A stretch of DNA of 64,000 nt from Eleginops maclovinus (Eukaryota > Chordata > Actinopteri > Perciformes > Eleginopidae), in the NCBI RefSeq assembly GCF_036324505.1, contig NC_086361.1, positions 8,096,328 through 8,160,327 on the forward strand, given 5' to 3'. Of the stretch, positions 49,276-61,107 are shown one piece after another; within the stretch, counting starts at the first letter, position 1; each line of letters starts with the position of its first letter. The translations under genes were made by a program, and so were the position numbers. The notes under the pieces were generated by a model. That model did not search any database, was not told the DNA's origin, and saw nothing but the letters and a program-made list of their open reading frames with translations.

Positions 49276-51756
49276 TTAGAAAAACACATGCACAATCTTC
49301 CAAAAATCAGGAAGTCCACTTGTACTTCCCACTGACACAAACATTCCCCTGGTATATCTAGTTCCATGTATGTAAGCAGTTGTGGCCAGAGATACACTGT
49401 TCAGAGTTCCACATTTGTTCTCAATAATTTGCTTAATGGTAGAGTCCAGAATGTCCAGAGAAACATTTGCTACTCCTTGTACTTCCACTGTTGGTTTAAA
49501 CAAGCAGGGCATTTCCAGGTTGTATGCCATCATAAGCTCATGTCTGAGAGAAAGAGTTAATAGAATGTTTTTGAAGTTTTTGACGTCATGAACCACTTTC
49601 TTGAAATAGCTATGTTTCGCTTCAAACCGTAGCGTCCAAACATCTACAAGTGGTCCAAAGCAGCGGATTAAATGAGTGTAGTGTTCAAGGAAATGGTGTT
49701 TGGGTTTCAGTCTCAAGTCTGGAAACACATTTCGCAATAGTTTCCTGTGTTCACTTATTTTGGCATCAAGGTAACACAAGCTTTCCTCTGAAAAGGAGGA
49801 TGATGCCAAAAGTTCCACAATGTCTTTAAGCTCCAGAATAACAGACCATGCATCATCATTTTCTGGAACGACATCACCTATGAATAAAGGCAACAACCTC
49901 AAAAGAGTCCAATTCTCATGGCCGTTGCCTCCAATAGTTTCTCTCAAAAGCACTTTCTCTGAAAATTTCTGTGGACGGTTAGTTCTGTCTGAAAATGTAT
50001 ACGGGAAACGCTGTACAACATTATTCAAATAATCCAATGTAAAGTATTTCTGTCTAATTAGTTTTTTTAAACACAAACACAGCTCGAGAGGAACAATACC
50101 TTCTAGAAGGTCATGCAAAAAGTCAGGGGGAAACCCTGTTATACAATGAAAGTAAGATCATTTGTTTAATACACAGTCTCTTTTCACTCCATCAACGTTT
50201 GTCAAGTGTTCATTCTCCCTCAGCCTGGAAACTTTCTCATTGAAGGATTCTTTGGTTCTCAATAAGAATGATGACCTTTGCACAGAACAACTCTGCAAGT
50301 CACTACGGCTGACTAAACAAAAACGACAAAACTTGTCAACAATAAATGACTCCTGAAAACCACTAAGTGAATGTGCTCCCAAATTATCAGATGACACATA
50401 CAGCACTGTACCCCTAATACTGGTTCCCAATCTGCTAATGAAAATCCCTTGATTTTCAAAAAGTTTGATATCTCTTAAAAGTGGTTCAAGAATCCTCTCG
50501 TATCCAAATGTCTTAACATCAACACTTCTACATAACGGAGCAAGGTATATGCTAGACAATGATGATCTGTACCTAGCAGGTAAATTTGCAATCACCCAGT
50601 ATACTGCACACAATTTATGCTTTTTTCTTGAAGTGCCTAAAGGGTTACAGACTTCAAAGTCATCAATATACAGACCTAAAGAAATACTTTTATCCTCCCC
50701 AGACAGAAGTGGGTTCTCTTTCGAATATGATCCATCAAATACGGTCCTGTAATGGCCAGTTTGGGAGTCTGTACTCGTGTCTTCCAAAATCTTGTCAATA
50801 ACATCCCCTCTACTTAACAATTTTTGCAATGTTTTTAGAATTGGGACATAAACAAACGTTTTCTTTAATGGCAAATCCAAAACATATTCAACTGGCTCTA
50901 TCACACCAAATTTTTCTTTGAAATAAGACAATCTTTTATAATCTGATCCCAAACACCCACTCTGGGAAATAGGGCCAAGTGGACTGAGGCTGTGTAAGGC
51001 ATCTGTTACTAAAGTTATAGTATTTTCATCAATATTACAACTGTGCTGCTTTAGGACATCCTTTACTGTATACTCAGTTAGTTCGCCAATCAAAACACCG
51101 ATGTCATAAATTTCACTGACTATTTCATTTGTGGCTACTTTGGAAACATGCAGAACTGCTTGCATTCGCAGAAGTAATGATGCTAGCCTTTCCTGAATTT
51201 TTTGAGTGATGTCAAGGTGTTCTGGTTGAATATCTGAATTATCAAGTAACAAATGAAAATCATTGTCATCAACATCTGAATGCGTTTCAGCTGTTTCACA
51301 TTCTGTTAATTCCTCAATTTCACAACCTTGGACAGTAATTTCGGGTTTTAAGTCTTTTAAAGTAGAATGTTGGTGACAACGAGACTTGTGTGATGTAAAA
51401 CTAGAATAAACTGTTGATTTGAAAAGACAATGGTTAAAAGGACAGATAACAGTTTCCCTATTCCTCAGATGTTTCCCAAGGTGAGCAATATATTTTTTTA
51501 GGCTCACTGATTCTTTCAAGTCACACAACAAGCATTTAACTTTAAATTCAACAAGCCCACTACTCTGCCCAATGAGCCCATGCTCTTTCAAGTGGACCTG
51601 CAGAGATTTTTTAGATCTGAAATACTGTGCACAGTCATTGTATATGCAGGGTAAAGGACAATTTCTTCCATAATGTCTGTGACTACTTTGATAATGTTGA
51701 ATGATTCTCTGACGATTTCCACAAAAAAAAGTACACAACTTACAAGTCCACTTCAT
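49276..51756 (-). CDS. C2H2-finger transposase-like protein with one in-frame TGA
   Basis: A single frame of 827 codons is broken only by TGA at 50160-50158 (codon 533). The start MKWTCKLCTFFCGNRQR begins the first of about four C2H2 fingers: residues ~5-26, ~36-59, ~75-96 and ~104-129. After an acidic linker come NPLGTSRKKHKLCAVYWVIA, DLPARYR-like NLPARYRSSLSSIYLAPL, SSDNLGAHSLSGFQESF and CRFCLV. Beyond the TGA come TGFPPDFLHDLLEGIVPLE, LKPKHHFLEHYTHLIRCFGP and DVWTLRFEAKHSYFKKVV. From memory this is a multi-copy animal family, transposase-like but without a superfamily I can name. The TGA may be a real nonsense mutation, a base error or recoding. Codons on both sides are equally well conserved. 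Confidence 0.7.
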
Positions 51757-51973
51757 TCAACATACAAAATAAATACACAAATAACAGAGCACAAAATGGC
51801 TACAATTGTCATCAGGTAGACCCTAAAAGATGAAAAGAATAAACTCAGTAATAAATATAATTACAATTGTTCAGATAAACTCATCAATATCATATTTCTT
51901 TCACCACATTTTCTTTCTATAAACAATATTTTTCTACACCTTCATATTACTTGTTTTCAGGCACCCTTTCCAT

Positions 51974-54900
51974 CAGTGTTAATTTTGACAGTAAATTCTG
52001 ATTTAGTCTTAGTCTTAGTCTTTTGAATAACAGACCGTTTAGTTTTAGTCATATTTTAGTCATCTGAAATCTTTTAGTCTTAGTCTAGTTTTAGTCGACT
52101 AAATATCATCAGTTTTAGTCTTAGTCTAGTCTTAAGTCTTTTAGTCTTAGTCTAGTTTTAGCAGACCACCTAATAGCAGATAAGTCGACTAAATCTACCG
52201 TGGACTTCGTTGAATAAATGTTTCACCAGAATTGGAATGGTATTAAGGTTTGAATATGCAATACAGACAGAGATTTAACAGAACAAAACATGTATTTTAT
52301 TTTACTTTTAATGTCAAAAACACTGACCATGGCTTTTTCACAAAAGATAATCTCAAATAAAGTTAGCATAAGGCCTGCTCTCCCTGAAAAATATACATGC
52401 TCCCTGAAAAAGATATGCATTCTCCTTGAATGATATGTATTGCATATGACATCTATTTCAATAATATTGTCTTTCATCTTGAAAGAATAAATCACCTAAC
52501 TCAAAAAAAATAAACAAATAAATAAAGTGCAATTCTCAAAAATAATAATACAACTATTGGTTGTAATGCCATTGCACAAGGTAGGTACAGAAAATGCACT
52601 ACTGATAACGTTCACGTACTGTACCTCAAGATAACTTAAATTACTGTTAGGCTACAATGCCTTACAAAATCAACAAGAATTCTCAAAAGTAGAATAAAAG
52701 ATGTATTGGCTGTAATACTCCTTAATGTTCAAGTAAATGAAAAAAAAAAACACCCTGCTGTGCTGTCTCAGCATTTAAAATACAGGTAAATATCACATTA
52801 AACTAAAAAGCACACAACTCTGTAACTAAGCATCATCTTCTTAGTCATCAACTATTACTCTGTGCATTGTGAGCAAAATCACTTAGATTTGAAAAGGAAA
52901 AACAAAACATATGTAGCCTAAAAGAAAATATGCATTGGTTGAAATGTCATTGCACACAAAACAAAATATTCTTCTGTTAATAATTCGAAGTAGTATCAAT
53001 GAGCTAGTATCAAGGAGCTCAACTCAAGACAAGTGAATTACATGCTCAGCTGTAATGCCATTATTGCATGGAACAAGAAAAATCTCTCTGCTCTCATATT
53101 AAACAAAAAACAAAACAAATACCAGACCGGAAACTCTAAGTTGTGCATATACTGCTACAGCTGTAATGCTGTAAATAGCAGTGAATACAACAGTTCTATT
53201 TGTTTCTGTTCATTTTAAGGAAAGCACTTCGCTCCAAGCTGACCCTTCCTCTGTTGCGCCGTCCTCTTGTGAGGTCACCTGTGATGCTGAATACTCTCTC
53301 TGCAAAAGCTTGAGAAGCTGGCATAGCCAACAAGTCCAAAGCAAAAGGTTTTAAACTGTGATAAAAACTGTCACTCTTTTCTAGCCAGAAGTCTGTTCCT
53401 GTGTCCTCAGTGATGGGATGTGAAAGTTCTTCCTTGTACTTAATGATCTGCTGCCTGACGCTGGTTGTGGAGGTTTTCTGTTTAGGTCTTGTGGTGCGGC
53501 ATTTTGAGAGGAACCTAAACACCGGCTGCTTTGAAGATGGCGCTGGTTCTGGTTCCTCAATGACTTCTTCTGCATCATCGTCAGACTGGTGGTCCTCCTG
53601 TCTTGTGTGTGGGAGGAAAGTGCATTTGACCACATAGTCTTCTGCCTGTTTCAGCAGTTCCTGGATATTTCCATCAGCTACATCAACATTAACAAGGATT
53701 TCACAGACAGTTGGGTTGACAAAGCAGGCAGCTGCTGCAAGTGGTGAGAACTTTTCATCGGTTGGATCCAAGAGGCAAGCAAAACGCAGGTTCAGATTTG
53801 ATCTCATTTTCTCTGCAAGAGTGGCGAGGTCTCTGTACCGGCTGTTCTCTGCAAAGTCAGCTAGGTGGCTCAGCAGATCAAAGAGGGCAGGAACCACTAG
53901 GGACATAGATGTGGTGTCACTCTGGAGGGTTTTAGTGTGTTCTGCAAAAGGAAGCAGTAGGTCACGCAATGATGAAAGCTTTTGCCACTCACTAGTAAGC
54001 AAACTGTCCCATCCCATGTCATTTGTGATTTGACAGACAGTATCTTTGACTGTGAGGAGTCGTGTGACCATGTTGAATGTGCTTGACCAGCGTGTGGGGC
54101 AGTCATTTACAACAATGACACCACACTGGTCTAGTAGCCTCTGTGTTGCAACTGAGGACTTGCGAAAGAGCTTCACCACAGACCTTGCTTTATCGAGGAC
54201 TCTTTTGACAGTTGTTTCTTTCTGCAACATGTGGACCACAAGTTGTATGGTATGCACCACGCACGGCGTCCGGGCCATTTCCATGTCGACATGATGGTAC
54301 CTAATAACAAGAAAAGACAACCAAATAAGTCTAAACCTAATAAAGTGTCTGGTGTGGGTCTGTATATACATAGTGTGTGGCAGGGGGGACATCATTCATG
54401 TGATAATTGACTATAATGTAAAATAATAAACTAAACATGGCTCACCGCTGGTCATCAATTTCAGAGTCACTTTCCATCGCGGTTTCGGACCCAGGGGAGT
54501 CAGCCTCAGAGCTGGTTTCTTCTGCTGTGGTGTTTTTAAAGGCTGCCACCATGTTACTTCCATTGTCCGTTATTACCGTCAGGATCTTCTCCTTCGGTAT
54601 GGCCCACTCTTGTATACATTCGTCCACACATGCCTTAATAGACAGTGCAGTGTGTGGGTGAGCTACTTGTTCAAGGGCCAACAATATGTGTGCAGGTTTG
54701 ATTTGTTCAACACAAAAGTAGCATGCGCTAATAGCAAGGAATGAGGCGGTCAGTCCTTTTTTTGTCCACAAGTCAAGGCCAATGGATACTCTCCGGGCAG
54801 CAGCCAGTCTCTGTTTGAATTTTTGTCTTTCATGTTCATATTGTGTTTCAATCAAATTGCTAATTTTAGTTTTCTTTGGAATTGCTAGTCTCCTATCTAC

Positions 54901-56408
54901 TATCTCCATCATTTGCACAAAGTCCTCGTCTTCAATTGTTGTGAGTGGTAAACCTGTGCGTCCAATCCATCTGGCTATGGCCTGCTCCTTGGTCTGTTGC
55001 TCCTTTGATTCCATTTTGTACTTTGAAGAACTTTGGAAAGCTGTAGAGATAGTCTGCTGCTGGGTTGAACTTGCACTAGCAGCACTAGCTTTATTTCCCC
55101 TTGGCCCATGGTCATCAGACGTCTTCTGTATCTGTGAGGGAGAATAAAGGGAGAATCAAGTTGTGAATCAAGTAATCAAGTCTAGTTTCCACGGAGATTG
55201 TGTTAAACTAGCGGGCTCGTAAACGATGCCGTTAGTAACCAACATCCCACTGAACAGTAACGCTTAATGACCTTATAGTTCACCTTTTACCTTAATAATA
55301 TTCGCTGAAATTATCCAGGTAGCAATTAAAGCATGTTATAGACTTGAAATGAACAATATTAGCTGGCTAGTTAGAGATAATCCTGACTGTCATCAGTGCC
55401 TCAAAACGAACCTTTTATGTTAACGTTTTGCCTAGCGAACGGAAGGAACCGAAGCATATTAGCTGCTAGGCTCACAAGACATCCACATGAATTCTGTTTT
55501 TCCCCCCCCTCTATTTTATTCCATCACAGTAAAGGTTAATGATCTTATCGTTCATCTTACCTTAAAAACATTCACTGAAATTATCCAAGTAGCAATTAAA
55601 GCATGTTATAGACATGGACTGAACAATACTATCTTATAGCTGGCTAGTTAGAGATAATCCTGACTGCCATCAGTGCCCCAAAACAAACTTTTTATGTTTT
55701 GCCTAGCGAACCGAAGCTCATGATAGCTTCTAGGCTAACAACCATAGACTGTAAAAAATAGCTAACAACACATCCACGTGAATTCTGGTGGTTTAATTTA
55801 GCTTCTATTTTATTCCAAGTTTAGCGCAAACACAGTGGTTTATGTGATAAAATAACGTGTATGCTTACCTTCGCATGTATCTCTGGATGCACCGACTGCA
55901 AATGTCGTTTCAAATTTGTCGTGTTTTTTCCAGTTATTTTGGCTCCACACGGCTGGCAGGTGGTCTTGTTTTCATTAGTATGATAAGTAAAGTGTGACCA
56001 GATATCAATTCTTCTTTTTCTTCCCAGTTCTGACATTTCTTTAGGCTAATTCTTTAAGTCATTTGCCGCCCTTTGAAATGACTGCTGCAAAAAGGCTGCT
56101 TCTACGAGACTCGCTCTGATTGGACTTTTTCTTCTTCTTCTTTATGGCGGTTGGCAACTAACTTTTGATTGGATTTCTTCCCAACTTGTCACACAAAAAA
56201 AGTAATTCTGATGGGATCTCTTCTCCATTCGTCCCTCCCTAATATGTTCGTCTTATTTTTATTCGTTGACTAACGTGTCCGTTATATTAGTCACAGTCTT
56301 CGTCATCATATCTGACTTTTTATTTAGTTTTTATTTAGTTTCCGTCCGTGAAAAAGGTTCGTTGACGAATATTTTTCGTCATAGTCTTCGTCAACGAAAT
56401 TAACACTG
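51974..56408 (-). mobile_element. Complete BED-finger hAT transposon
   Basis: It is 4435 bp, flanked by a perfect 8-bp duplication ctttccat (51966-51973 and 56409-56416). Left end: CAGTGTTAATTTTGACAG. Right end, minus strand: CAGTGTTAATTTCGTTGACG. Dense TTTTAGTCTTAGTC-type repeats fill 51995-52150, and CGTCATAGTCTTCGTCAACG-type repeats fill 56270-56400; these are likely transposase binding sites. A diverged tandem duplication of about 240 bp lies in intron 1 (about 55262-55500 and 55531-55770). The gene inside is intact. Confidence 0.95.
53196..56036 (-). CDS. BED-finger hAT transposase, 652 aa in three exons, intact
   Basis: Exons 56036-55869, 55131-54446 and 54300-53196 join in frame (168 + 686 + 1105 nt) with consensus splice sites. 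Exon 1 holds the BED finger: IWSHFTYH, C-x2-C in CQPCGAK, then H-x4-H in RHLQSVH. Exon 2 has IGLDLWTKKGLTASF with the first catalytic aspartate and VITDNGSNM with the second. Exon 3 has the C-x2-H motif in PCVVHTIQLVV, the RW motif in CPTRWSSTFN, an acidic insertion, and the C-terminal dimerisation signature MPASQAFAERVFSITGDL. It excises and reinserts the surrounding element, making 8-bp duplications. No disabling lesion is seen. A reading frame into intron 2 (54301-54395) is spurious. Confidence 0.93.
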
Positions 56409-56473
56409 CTTTCCATAACTCATGGGATACCCTCACCTTCCTTAACCCATCCAGTACAGACACCACTAGCATC

Positions 56474-56570
56474 ATCAGTATAATTAAGCAATATAGCGCT
56501 TGTGTTCGTGAGACAGTCGGTGGACATTCTTCTCACGAACACGAGCGCTATATTGCTTAATTATACTGAT
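56474..56570. repeat. Near-perfect inverted repeat, 39-bp arms
   Basis: Arms 56474-56512 and 56532-56570 are reverse complements with one mismatch, around a 19-base loop. A partial third copy of the arm (gacattctcacgaacacgag) lies at 57112-57131. Confidence 0.95.
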
Positions 56571-57610
56571 TCTAAATATTATTCACAAATATCATTTCTT
56601 AATTATACTGATTTATTCTAAATATCATTCACAAATATCATTTCTTAATTATACTGATTTATTCTAAATATCATTCACAAAATTTAATTTGGTGGTAGCA
56701 TATCTGAGCATTTATTAACTGAAACTAGAAAGCTGAGAGGTTACAACTAAAAACGATAACTCATATTAATTAATGACGCGGTTTAAAGTCTGCTAGTCGG
56801 AGTCTTACCTTGGGTTGTCTGCACGTCCAGGAGAAGTGGGGCTAGGACAGTTTGAGTGTGGCAATGTAACTTAGTACGGTTGTGGACAGTCAGCAACAAA
56901 TCTATATCAGAAATAAAGATGCAATAGTGCTACATGATGGAGCTTCGTTAAACAACTGTAAAACTGTTCAGCCACAGCTGTTAGACAAGTTAGCTAATAT
57001 ACGATAGCATATGTGCAGGCTTCACACGTGCATATTAGCTAACATACGTTAACCAAGGCTGTGGTTCGGCCGCAGCCACGAGCCACAGAGAACCACAAGC
57101 GTGAGGATTTTCAGACATTCTCACGAACACGAGCGCTAAATTGCTTTTATACAGCAGTTGAACTTGACATTATATTGTGTTTGAAGCCATTAAATTGTGT
57201 TCTCATGGAAATAATTATTCTAAATATCATTCACAAATTGTAATTTGGTGGTAAAATAACTGAGCATTTATTAACTGAAACTAGAAAGCTGAGCGGTTAC
57301 AACTAAAAACCATAACTAATCTTAGAAAGCGGAGCGGTTACAACTAAAAACGATAACTAATTTTAATTATACCCGGTTTAAAGTCTGCTAGTCGGAGTCT
57401 TACCTTGGGTGGTCTGCAAGTTCAGGAGAAGTGGTGCTAGGACAGTTCGAGTGTGGCAATGTAACCTAGGACGGTTGTGGACAGTCAGCGACAAATCTAT
57501 ATCAGAAATAAAGATGCAAGTGTTACATTATGGAGTTTCTTAAAACAACTGTAAAACTGTTCAGCCACCGCTGTTAGCCTATTTTAGACAAGTTAGCCAA
57601 TGTGCACGTT
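56571..57610. repeat. Tandem duplicated promoter/exon-like block
   Basis: 56640-57010 and 57210-57610 are diverged direct copies. Each contains a 93-bp exon-like unit on the minus strand, flanked by an acceptor (ctgatatag) and a donor (CAAG|GTAAGACTCC): 56901-56809 and 57496-57404. Smaller repeats with a unit near 57 bp fill 56571-56690. They probably belong to the 5' end of the minus-strand C2H2/SAMD3-like genes, with the hAT at 51974-56408 inserted downstream of them. Confidence 0.6.
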
Positions 57611-57914
57611 ACACACGTGTAGCCTGCACATATGCTAACATTATAGCTAATATGTTGAAACATGTGTCTAACAGCACGAGGCGCAAAACCCACGGCAATT
57701 TTGCAGGTTCTTAACTGAATTAGTCTAAAAATTATCAAAATAAACACACAAAATGTCACGAGAAGAAATGTTTTAACACTTACATTCCTTAGTTAGGAGG
57801 AAAAACAGCACAGCACATCTTAATTCAAGCGTTTATATTACTTGTTAGCTAACCACCATCAAACGCCATTAACTCGACAGAAAACTTGACATAAAAAAAA
57901 ACAAACGCAAACTC

Positions 57915-58231
57915 ACCATGAACGTCTTCGTTCGTCGTTCCCTTGCTCGAGTTTCCAAAATTACTTTCCAAATTACTTTCCAAAATGTACGTGATTCAGA
58001 AAAAGATTTCACAACTTTCTCAGCTCCCATGAAGTAGTAGCCTTGCAGTGGCATTCGAAAGTGAGGGAGAGGAGATGGGAGGGACAGATAAGAGCGTAAA
58101 ACGTCGATGACGTAATCAATCCGTTGGTCGAGCTGCATGACCTCCAAAGTCATGTTGACGTACATTACTAATTCAGGTGAGCATGTAATTGCAAATTGGC
58201 ATTTGAGACGTTTTTTAACTAGACATTTCAT
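57915..58231 (-). CDS. Possible 5' exon, unidentified
   Basis: A minus-strand frame from 58231 (or the ATG near 58153, MTLEVMQLDQRIDYVID) is open to a donor-like site TTCATG|GTGAGTT at about 57915. The peptide includes PHFRMPLQGYYFMGAEKVV and TRARERRTKTF. I do not recognise it. The local tandem WKVIWKVI comes from a small duplication. It may be a coding or untranslated first exon of the genes at 45.6-51.8 kb. Confidence 0.25.
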
Positions 58232-58320
58232 GTCATCTCAATTACTTCAACAATCCTTTGTCAAAATGACAAAGAATAATATGCTGAAACAACAAACAGG
58301 CAAAATCTCTTTTTACAGTG

Positions 58321-58429
58321 CATGGCTGTTGGTCTCAGAGCAAAGCTCTATAAGTTCTCAGCAGTCTATGCACTACTGATGTTTCAGGCCCTTCTGTCTG
58401 TAACCGAAGGACTCCACAAGCTCCTTCAG
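58321..58429 (+). repeat. 109-bp exact copy of part of the ZMYM1-like hAT
   Basis: Every base matches 7950-8058 (within the transposase codons). The copy is in the same orientation as, and directly joined to, the 5'-truncated LINE that starts at 58430. Confidence 0.97.
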
Positions 58430-60830
58430 TCAAGTTAATGATATTCTAAACGGCTGTGTCGCGGAGGATTTTTTATTCTTGGGTGGGGATTTTAATTGTA
58501 CGTAAAATGCATCTTTAGATCGCAACCATACAGAGCCGCTCCCAGCATGCTCTGAGGCAGCTGGTCCACTCCCACGGCCTGGTGGATGTATGGAGAAGGA
58601 TGCACACAGACGATAGGCAGTACACCTGGTCCCACATCCGAGAGAATAGGATTTCATCAGCCAGACTAGATCACATTTATTGCTTTAAGCATCATTTTAA
58701 TACTTCTAAAATGTGCAGTATACTCCCTGCTGGTTTTACAGATCACTCTTTGCTTCTATGTAATGTTTTTATTAGAAATGTTTTACAGAGAAGTGCTTAT
58801 TGGCATTTTAATTTGGTTTTAACATTTGATAAACATTTTAAAGAGGCCCTTATTTATTTCTGGAGTGTTTTTAGACAGAGGAAGGGAGAGTTTAGCAGTC
58901 TTAGGCAGTGGTGGGACCATGGTAAGACTGAGATAAAAATGCTCTGTCAACAGCACACCCTCAATGTCACACAGGACAACATCAGATCTATGAAAGACCT
59001 GGAGAGTGATATAGTGGAACTAGAAACAATAAGCGATTCCACAGGAGATCGAGGATATATTGAAATCCTCAAAGAGAAAAAGATGGCTCTAGCCAGCCTG
59101 CTGGACGTTAAAGTTCAGGGGGCACTGGTCGGGTCCCGGTTCCTAAACATAAATGAGATGGATGCCCCCACTAGTTTCTTCTTCGGCCTGGAGAAAAAGA
59201 ATGGACAGAGGTGGGTAATCCACTCACTGCTGTCAGACACAGGGCAGGAATTACCAGAGCCAAGCCAGATCAGGACGCGAGCTGTGAGCTTTTATTCCAC
59301 CCTTTACACGAGCGAGTATAATGAGGACGAAACGCTCTCAGAGGAGTTTTGTGCAGAACTACCTCAGGTCTCTGAGGAGGCCAACTCGCAGCTTGCAGGG
59401 CCGTTGACGACGCAGGAGTTGCAGGCCGCACTGCAAGGCATGCAGGGACGGCGGGCTCCTGGCATCGACGGCCTCTCGGTAGAGTTTTTTAAAGCCTATT
59501 GGGACATCTTGTCTCATGACCTGTTAGACGTTTTTAATGAGAGTCTGGCCTCTGGCTCTATGCCAATGTCCTGCAGCAGAGCGGTGATCACGCTGCTGCC
59601 AAAAAATGGGAACTTGCAGGACATCAAAAACTGGCGCCCTGTGTCTTTGCTGTGTGTGGATTACAAGCTTCTGTCCAAGGCTTTGGCCACCAGGCTGGGG
59701 AGAGCTATTGAGCAGGTCATCCATCGGGACCAGACCTACTGTGTGCCCGGCAGGTCCATGGTGGACAATGTTCACCTGATTCGAGATGTTTTGGAGGTCT
59801 CCAGCTCATTGGGCATTAATACTGGTCTGATTTCTCTAGTTCAGGAAAAGGCTTTTGACCGCGTCGAGCACAGCTTCCTCTGGAAAGTAATGGAGAAGTT
59901 TGGGTTCAGCGCTGGTTTCATAGCTAAGATCAAAGTGTTGTACAATAAGATTGAGAGTGTGCTGAAGTTCAACGGTGGGCTGTGTGCTCCTTTTAGAGTG
60001 TGTAGAGGGGTCCGGCAGGGCTCTGCTCTGTCTGGGAGGCTCTATGCACTCTCCCTAGAACCCCTCCTCTGCAAAATACGCTCCAAATTCCAAGGGCTGT
60101 TTTTACCTGGAAACACGGTTTTATCTGCGTATGCGGACGACATCGTTGTTTTTATTAGTGACCAGAGGGATGCAGACATTTTAACCAATATTGTGACAGA
60201 TTTTAGTTCAGCATCGGCAGCGAGGGTCAATTGGAAGAAGAGTGAGGCCCTCGCTGTCGTTGAGTGGCGTGGCGGTCTCCCACGTCTTCCACAGGGCATG
60301 ACATGGAAAAGAGATGGCATAAAGTACCTGGGTGTGTTCGTAGGGAACACAAATATAGTCCAGAAGAACTGGGAGAACGTCACAGAGAAGATTGAGGAAA
60401 AACTGTCCAAATGGAAGTGGCTGCTCCCGCAGATGTCTTTTAAAGGTAGAGTTTTGGTTTTAAACAACCTTGTGGCATCCCAACTGTGGCACCGTCTTAC
60501 CTGTGTAGACCCTCCCTCAGGCCTACTGGCCCAAATACAAAAGAGATTGGTAGATTTCTTTTGGGATGGGCTACACTGGGTGCCACAGGGGGTGCTGTTT
60601 TTATCTAGAGACGAGGGGGGACAGGGCCTTGTCCACCTGGCCAGCCGAACAGACACTTTTAGAGTGCAGTTTCTGCAAAGGTATCTTACCGGCCCGGCTG
60701 ATTTGGTGTGGAGAGATGAGAGCAGCTGCATTCTAAGAAGCGCGAGTAACCTGGGGCTGGATGCTGCTCTGTTTTTAACTGATTTAAACATTTTAAAGTT
60801 AAGTGGGCTACCTCCTTTTTATCAGGGTGG
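58430..60830 (+). pseudogene. L1/Tx1-like LINE ORF2 (endonuclease end plus reverse transcriptase)
   Basis: 58430-58580 encodes the end of the APE endonuclease in shifted frames (GGDFNCT). From 58582 a long open frame gives RLDHIYCFK and FTDHSLLLCNV (endonuclease end), a linker, then reverse transcriptase: RRAPGIDGLSVEFFKAYW, NWRPVSLLCVDYKLLSKALA, motif A as SLVQEKAFDRVEH, motif B RQGSALSGRLYALSLEPLL and motif C SAYADDIVVF, then the GIKYLGVFVG region. In motif A the first, metal-binding aspartate is replaced by valine; the nearby fragment at 60831-61008 keeps D. The frame ends in the second fragment, so the C-terminal zinc knuckle is missing. Inactive on both counts. Confidence 0.88.
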
Positions 60831-61008
60831 CGAGATGTTTTGGAGGTCTCCAGCTCATTGGGCATTAATACTGGTCTGATTTCTCTAGATCAGGAAAAGG
60901 CTTTTGACCGCGTCGAGCACAGCTTCTTCTGGAAAGTAATGGAGAAGTTTGGGTTCAGCGCTGGTTTCATAGCTAAGATCAAAGTGTTGTACAATAAGAT
61001 TGAGAGTG
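60831..61008 (+). repeat. 178-bp direct repeat of the LINE reverse-transcriptase segment
   Basis: It matches 59782-59959 with two visible differences, one of which restores the motif A aspartate (SLDQEKAFDRV). It abuts the broken end of the main LINE copy. Confidence 0.95.
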
Positions 61009-61107
61009 ATAAATCAAGTCATCATCCTTGTTGGTTTGTTGTCAGTGCAGGTGCCTAGGTCCTGTGCTTATAATTAACTTCTGTTCTGTTGCTCTGATGT
61101 TTTAATC

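Larger units (their letters stand above)
58430..61008 (+). mobile_element. L1/Tx1-like LINE, truncated and rearranged
   Basis: The sequence starts inside the endonuclease (FLFLGGDFNCT) at 58430 and runs through reverse transcriptase to 60830. There it jumps to a second fragment (60831-61008) that repeats 59782-59959. No 3' untranslated tail or poly(A) is present. Confidence 0.85.
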
